DNA from: an uncultured Massilia sp.
Lineage (GTDB): Bacteria; Pseudomonadota; Gammaproteobacteria; Burkholderiales; Burkholderiaceae_D
Length of the DNA: 64,000 nt
Reading direction: 5' to 3'
NCBI RefSeq assembly: GCF_913773735.1
Contig: NZ_CAJYEB010000034.1
Location: 124,001 to 188,000 of the forward strand
The translations under genes were made by a program, and so were the position numbers. A model generated the notes under the pieces. That model made no database searches. It saw nothing but the letters and a program-made list of their open reading frames with translations, and was not told where the DNA came from. Positions 60,501 to 64,000 of this stretch are shown here, piece by piece. Within the stretch, counting starts at the first letter, position 1. Every line of letters starts with the position of its first letter.

Positions 60501-62753
60501 CTACGCCCGCTCGCGCTCCACGCGATTGACGCCCGCCACCCGCCGCAGGTTGCGGATCAGGTGCGCCAGGTGCACCCGGTCCTTCACCTGGATGGTGAAG
60601 CGCAGCTGGGTCATCATGGCTTCGTCGTCCTCGTCCATGCCGACATAGGTGATGTTGGCGTCGGATTCGCCGATCTCGGCGGCCACGCGCGCCAGGATGC
60701 CCTTCTCGTTGTTGATCAGGAGGCGGATGCGGCAGTCGAAGCGGCGGTTCAGCTCGCCGCCCCACTGGACCGCGATCCAGCGGTCCGGCTCCTTGGCGCG
60801 CAGGCGCTTGGCCTGCGAGCAGTCGGCCGTGTGCACGACCAGGCCCTGGTCGCGGCGCAGCTGGCCGATGATCTGGTCGCCCGGGATCGGCAGGCAGCAC
60901 GGCGCCAGCTGCACGGCCACGCCTTCGCTGCCGTAGATCGTGACCGGGTCGAGCTCGGCGCCGCCGCCGCCGCTGGGCTGGGCCGGCTGCACGTCGACGT
61001 CGGCGTCGAGCATGCCGAAGATGTGGCGCGCCACCAGCGCCGGCATGCGCTTGCCGATGCCGATGTCGGCGTACAGCTCGTCCATCGACTTGGCCGAGGA
61101 TTCGGCCAGCAGGCGCTCGATGGTGACCGGCGCCAGTTCGGTGCGGATGCCCAGCTGGGCCAGCGCCTGGGCCAGCAGTTCCTGGCCCAGTTCCACCGAT
61201 TCGTTCAGGTTGATCGTGCGCAGGTAGTGGCGGATCGCCGAGCGCGCCTTGCCGGTGCGCACGAACGACAGCCAGGTCGGGCTCGGACGCGAATCGGGGT
61301 CGGTCTCGATCTCGACGATGTCGCCGTTGTGCAGCTCGGTGCGCAGCAGGGCGGGTTCGTGGTTGATCTTGACGCCCACCGTGTGGTCGCCGATGCCCGT
61401 GTGGATGCTGTAGGCGAAGTCCAGCGGCGTGGCGCCGCGCGGCAGGGCGATGATCTTCGACTTCGGCGTGAACACGTAGACGGAGTCGGGGAACAGGTCG
61501 ACCTTGACGTGTTCCAGGAACTCGGCCGAGTCGCCGGTCTGCTGCTGGATGTCGAGCAGCGACTGCAGCCAGGCATGGGTGCGCTGCTGCAGGTCGGACA
61601 TGTTCTGGTCGCCCGTCTTGTACAGCCAGTGCGCGGCCACGCCGGATTCCGCCGTGCGGTGCATCTCCTGGGTGCGGATCTGGAATTCGACCGGGGTGCC
61701 GTAGGGGCCGATCAGGGTGGTGTGCAGCGACTGGTAGCCGTTGATCTTGCGGATCGCGATGTAGTCCTTGAACTTGCCGGGCATCGGCTTGTACAGGGCG
61801 TGCAGGGTGCCGAGCGCCACGTAACAGTTCGGGATCGAGTCGACGACGACACGGAAGCCGTACACGTCCAGTACCTGCGAGAACGACAGGTGCTTGTTGC
61901 GCATCTTTTTATAGATGCCGAACAGGGTCTTCTCGCGGCCGTAGACCTCGGCCGCGATGCCGGCGGCCGCCAGCTGGTTCTTGACCGCGTCGAGGATCTT
62001 CTTGACCACTTCGCGGCGGTTGCCGCGCGCCGCCTTGATGGCCTTGGACAGGGTCTGGTAGCGCAGCGGATACAGGTGCGAGAAGGACAGGTCCTGCAGT
62101 TCGCGGTAGATGTCGTTCAGGCCGAGGCGGTGCGCGATCGGGACGTAGACTTCCATCGTCTCGCCGGCGATGCGGCGCTTTTTCGCCGGCGCCATCACGC
62201 CCAGCGTGCGCATATTGTGCAGGCGGTCGGCCAGCTTGATGAGGATGACGCGCACGTCCGACGCCATCGCCAGCAGCATCTTGCGGAAGTTCTCGGCCTG
62301 GGCCTCGACCACGCTCTGGAACTCGATCTTCTCGAGCTTCGACAGGCCGTCGACGAGGTTGGCGACCGGCGCGCCGAAGCGCTCGATCAGCTCTTCCTTC
62401 TTGACGTCCTGGTCCTCGATCACGTCGTGCAGCAGCGCGGCCATGATGGCCTGGGCGTCGAGCTTCCAGTCGGCGCAGATCTCGGCGACGGCGATCGGGT
62501 GGGAAATATAGGGTTCGCCCGACTTGCGCACCTGGCCGAGGTGCATCTCGTCGGAGAAGCGATAGGCTTCCTTGACGCGCTTGAGTTCGACGGGCGTGAG
62601 GTATTCGGCCAGCTTGTTGGCCAGCTGGGTGATCGAGGCGACGCCCGGCGCGGGCGGGGCTTCGGCTTCCGGCGGCCTGGCGACGGCGCGGCCGGGCCGG
62701 GTCGCCTTGGAAGTGGAGCCTGAGTGGATGGAATCCGGTGAAGACAAAGTCAT
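60501..62753 (-). CDS. spoT: Bifunctional (p)ppGpp synthetase/hydrolase SpoT
   Basis: Controls the alarmone (p)ppGpp. 750 residues. N-terminal HD hydrolase domain with ISHPIAVAEICADWKLDAQA and ALLHDVIEDQ intact; synthetase domain (DVYGFRVVVDSIPNCYVALG, GYQSLHTTLIGPYGTPVEFQ then IRT). TGS domain follows (KSKIIALPRGATPLDFAYSI), then a conserved-cysteine helical region and C-terminal ACT domain (LLINNEKGILARVAAEIGES). The intact HD motif and linkage to rpoZ and gmk favour SpoT over RelA. Confidence 0.95.
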   Translation of the reverse strand: MTLSSPDSIHSGSTSKATRPGRAVARPPEAEAPPAPGVASITQLANKLAEYLTPVELKRVKEAYRFSDEMHLGQVRKSGEPYISHPIAVAEICADWKLDAQAIMAALLHDVIEDQDVKKEELIERFGAPVANLVDGLSKLEKIEFQSVVEAQAENFRKMLLAMASDVRVILIKLADRLHNMRTLGVMAPAKKRRIAGETMEVYVPIAHRLGLNDIYRELQDLSFSHLYPLRYQTLSKAIKAARGNRREVVKKILDAVKNQLAAAGIAAEVYGREKTLFGIYKKMRNKHLSFSQVLDVYGFRVVVDSIPNCYVALGTLHALYKPMPGKFKDYIAIRKINGYQSLHTTLIGPYGTPVEFQIRTQEMHRTAESGVAAHWLYKTGDQNMSDLQQRTHAWLQSLLDIQQQTGDSAEFLEHVKVDLFPDSVYVFTPKSKIIALPRGATPLDFAYSIHTGIGDHTVGVKINHEPALLRTELHNGDIVEIETDPDSRPSPTWLSFVRTGKARSAIRHYLRTINLNESVELGQELLAQALAQLGIRTELAPVTIERLLAESSAKSMDELYADIGIGKRMPALVARHIFGMLDADVDVQPAQPSGGGGAELDPVTIYGSEGVAVQLAPCCLPIPGDQIIGQLRRDQGLVVHTADCSQAKRLRAKEPDRWIAVQWGGELNRRFDCRIRLLINNEKGILARVAAEIGESDANITYVGMDEDDEAMMTQLRFTIQVKDRVHLAHLIRNLRRVAGVNRVERERA

Positions 62754-62850
62754 ACTCTATGAGAATCAGCCGCTGTGTGAAAGCAGGATATCAGAATAAA
62801 GGGCTGATTGAGCAAGTCGGGTGCGAGCGGGCGCGCGGGCGCCCAAACGC

Positions 62851-62940
62851 ACGTCGTCCCCGCGCAGGCGGAGGACCCAGGGTCTGCCGGCGTCGCGCGA
62901 CGCCGGCAAATCGGGGCCCCACCCATGCGGGGACGACGTT
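62851..62940. repeat. Inverted repeat, ACGTCGTCCCCGC family
   Basis: ACGTCGTCCCCGC at the left and GCGGGGACGACGT at the right enclose a perfect 24-base palindrome (62885-62908, half-site TGCCGGCGTCGC). It fills the gap 62754-62968 between spoT and rpoZ and is related to the element at 41813. Confidence 0.75.
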
Positions 62941-62968
62941 GGACTGTCCGGGTCGAGCCGCGGACGGA

Positions 62969-63172
62969 TTACATCGGCACCTTTTTCAGCATTTCCAGGC
63001 CGACCTTGCCTGCGGCGATTTCGCGCAGGGCGACGACGGTCGGCTTGTCCTTGGCTTCGACCTTCGGGGTGTGGCCTTGCAGCAACTGGCGGGCGCGGTA
63101 GGTGGCAGCCAGGGTCAGCTGGAAACGGTTCGGGACGTTTTTCAGGCAATCTTCGATGGTGATGCGGGCCAT
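62969..63172 (-). CDS. rpoZ: RNA polymerase omega subunit
   Basis: Small subunit that helps RNA polymerase assemble and forms part of the ppGpp site. 67 residues, the usual betaproteobacterial length. [33 protein letters not shown] and [16 protein letters not shown] are the conserved parts. Located between gmk and spoT, as in many proteobacteria, 82 bases after gmk. Confidence 0.97.
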   Translation of the reverse strand: MARITIEDCLKNVPNRFQLTLAATYRARQLLQGHTPKVEAKDKPTVVALREIAAGKVGLEMLKKVPM

Positions 63173-63254
63173 GGTTTTACTCCTGGGACAGGCTAAATTG
63201 GAAAAAATCGAGCGGGGCAGTCAAGCGGGGCAGGACGGGCTGCGGTCCCGAATG

Positions 63255-63902
63255 TCAGCCGTTCGGCTGGTGTGCGTGGATTCCCAACTGGGCAAACAGC
63301 GAGGCGTTGCGGGCTGCCTGCTGGGCAAAGCGCGAACGTGTCGCCTTGACGATCGCCACCAGCTCGGACAGGGCGACGTTGAACTCTTCGTTGATGATAG
63401 CATATTCGAACTCGGGAGCGTGAGCGATCTCGCCGCCGGCCGCCAGCAGCCGACGCGTGATGATGTGCGGCTCGTCGGTGCCGCGCTTGTTCAGGCGCTC
63501 TTCGAGCGCCGCGATCGACGGCGGCAGAATGAAGATGCCGGCGGCGTCCGGGAACTGCTTCTTCACCTGGCGCGCGCCCTGCCAGTCGATTTCCAGCAGG
63601 ATGTCGGTGCCGGTCTTCATTTCCTGTTCCACGCTCAAGCGGCTCGTGCCGTAATAATTGCCGTGCACCTCGGCCCATTCCAGGAATTCGCCCCGCTCGG
63701 CGCGGGCGACGAAATCCTCGGCGGTCGTGAAGTGGTAGTGCACGCCATCCTGCTCGCCCGGGCGCGGCGGGCGCGTCGTGGTCGAGATCGACAGCTTGAT
63801 GCCCGGCTCCTGCGCCAGCAGGGCATTGACCAGGGTCGATTTGCCGGCGCCGGACGGGGCGGCGACAATGAACAGGCTGCCGGAGAAGGCGGTCGTGAGC
63901 AT
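63255..63902 (-). CDS. gmk: Guanylate kinase
   Basis: Converts GMP to GDP. The start at 63902 (AAAGGAAAATCACC before it) gives 215 residues; the longer open frame upstream is promoter sequence. P-loop [12 protein letters not shown]-binding [20 protein letters not shown], and [16 protein letters not shown] are conserved. Heads the gmk-rpoZ-spoT group. Confidence 0.97.
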   Translation of the reverse strand: MLTTAFSGSLFIVAAPSGAGKSTLVNALLAQEPGIKLSISTTTRPPRPGEQDGVHYHFTTAEDFVARAERGEFLEWAEVHGNYYGTSRLSVEQEMKTGTDILLEIDWQGARQVKKQFPDAAGIFILPPSIAALEERLNKRGTDEPHIITRRLLAAGGEIAHAPEFEYAIINEEFNVALSELVAIVKATRSRFAQQAARNASLFAQLGIHAHQPNG

Positions 63903-63936
63903 GGTGATTTTCCTTTGTATTACGTGTATTGCGGTG

Positions 63937-63966
63937 ATTGTCGCATTACGTCTGAGCATAATGCAA
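63937..63966 (-). promoter_or_regulatory. Candidate sigma-70 promoter of gmk
   Basis: On the minus strand TTGCAT, 18 bases, GACAAT, about 35 bases before the gmk start in an AT-rich gap. The -10 matches at 4 of 6 positions only. Confidence 0.35.
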
Positions 63967-63974
63967 TTGAACGC

Positions 63975-63995
63975 GTGGACGGGGAACCCGTCCAC
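63975..63995. repeat. REP-like hairpin GTGGACGGG
   Basis: GTGGACGGG, GAA loop, CCCGTCCAC, followed by CCTAC at the window edge. Same palindrome as the one at 7295-7315. Confidence 0.7.
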
Positions 63996-64000
63996 CCTAC

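Noticed and set aside
3501..64000. CRISPR array, tRNA, rRNA, prophage or integrase
   Set aside because: No regularly spaced identical repeats with unique spacers, no cloverleaf or rRNA sequence recognised, and no phage or recombinase gene. The repeats seen are palindromic elements and one short tandem array.

Overview
This 64 kb window is a high-GC betaproteobacterial chromosome segment, most likely Oxalobacteraceae (Massilia/Telluria-like). Three things suggest this: the flagellar gene order flhA-flhF-flhG-fliA followed by a motC/motD-type stator pair, a 67-residue omega subunit beside gmk and spoT, and a PEP-CTERM protein with short palindromic repeats between genes. The genus is an inference; no rRNA gene is present.

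Layout. 1-6.6 kb: 3' part of flhA, a small membrane protein on the other strand, flhF, flhG (with an eroded P-loop), fliA and two stator genes. 6.7-10.7 kb: accessory block with a lipoprotein, a TauE/SafE transporter divergent from a LysR regulator, and a secreted M35-type metallopeptidase. 10.9-16.2 kb: two coupled c-di-GMP genes, a globin-PAS-GGDEF-EAL protein and a MASE3-like PAS-GGNEF-EAL protein. 16.3-17.9 kb: flgN, flgM, flgA (minus strand). 18.1-29.2 kb: flgBCDEFGHIJ and flgKL (plus). 29.3-41.2 kb: fliR,Q,P,O,N,M,L,K,J,I,H,G,F (all minus), with fliE divergent from fliF. 42-45.6 kb: pqiABC. 45.6-46.2 kb: PEP-CTERM protein. 46.4-54.3 kb (minus): ycgR, an fhlB-like gene, a second fliK-like gene, fliT, fliS, fliD, flaG and fliC. 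54.6-59.1 kb (minus): a diguanylate cyclase, a NarL-type response regulator with its PAS histidine kinase, and a membrane protein. 59.2-60.4 kb (plus): greB and a heme oxygenase. 60.5-63.9 kb (minus): spoT, rpoZ, gmk.

How the genes work together. The window encodes nearly the whole basal body, export apparatus, hook, filament and cap, plus FliA/FlgM for late-gene control. Good sigma-28 promoters can be read upstream of flgM (16 of 16 consensus bases), flgK, fliC and probably fliD. Four c-di-GMP-related proteins (two GGDEF-EAL, one GGDEF, one YcgR) link motility to c-di-GMP, and one of them probably senses oxygen through heme. No chemotaxis genes and no flhDC are present here.

Non-coding structure. 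At least three families of palindromic repeats are scattered through the window, and six of the seven convergent gene junctions carry one. Two further foldback elements sit inside the fli gene series, one directly over the fliJ translation start. No tRNA, rRNA, CRISPR array, transposase or prophage gene was seen.
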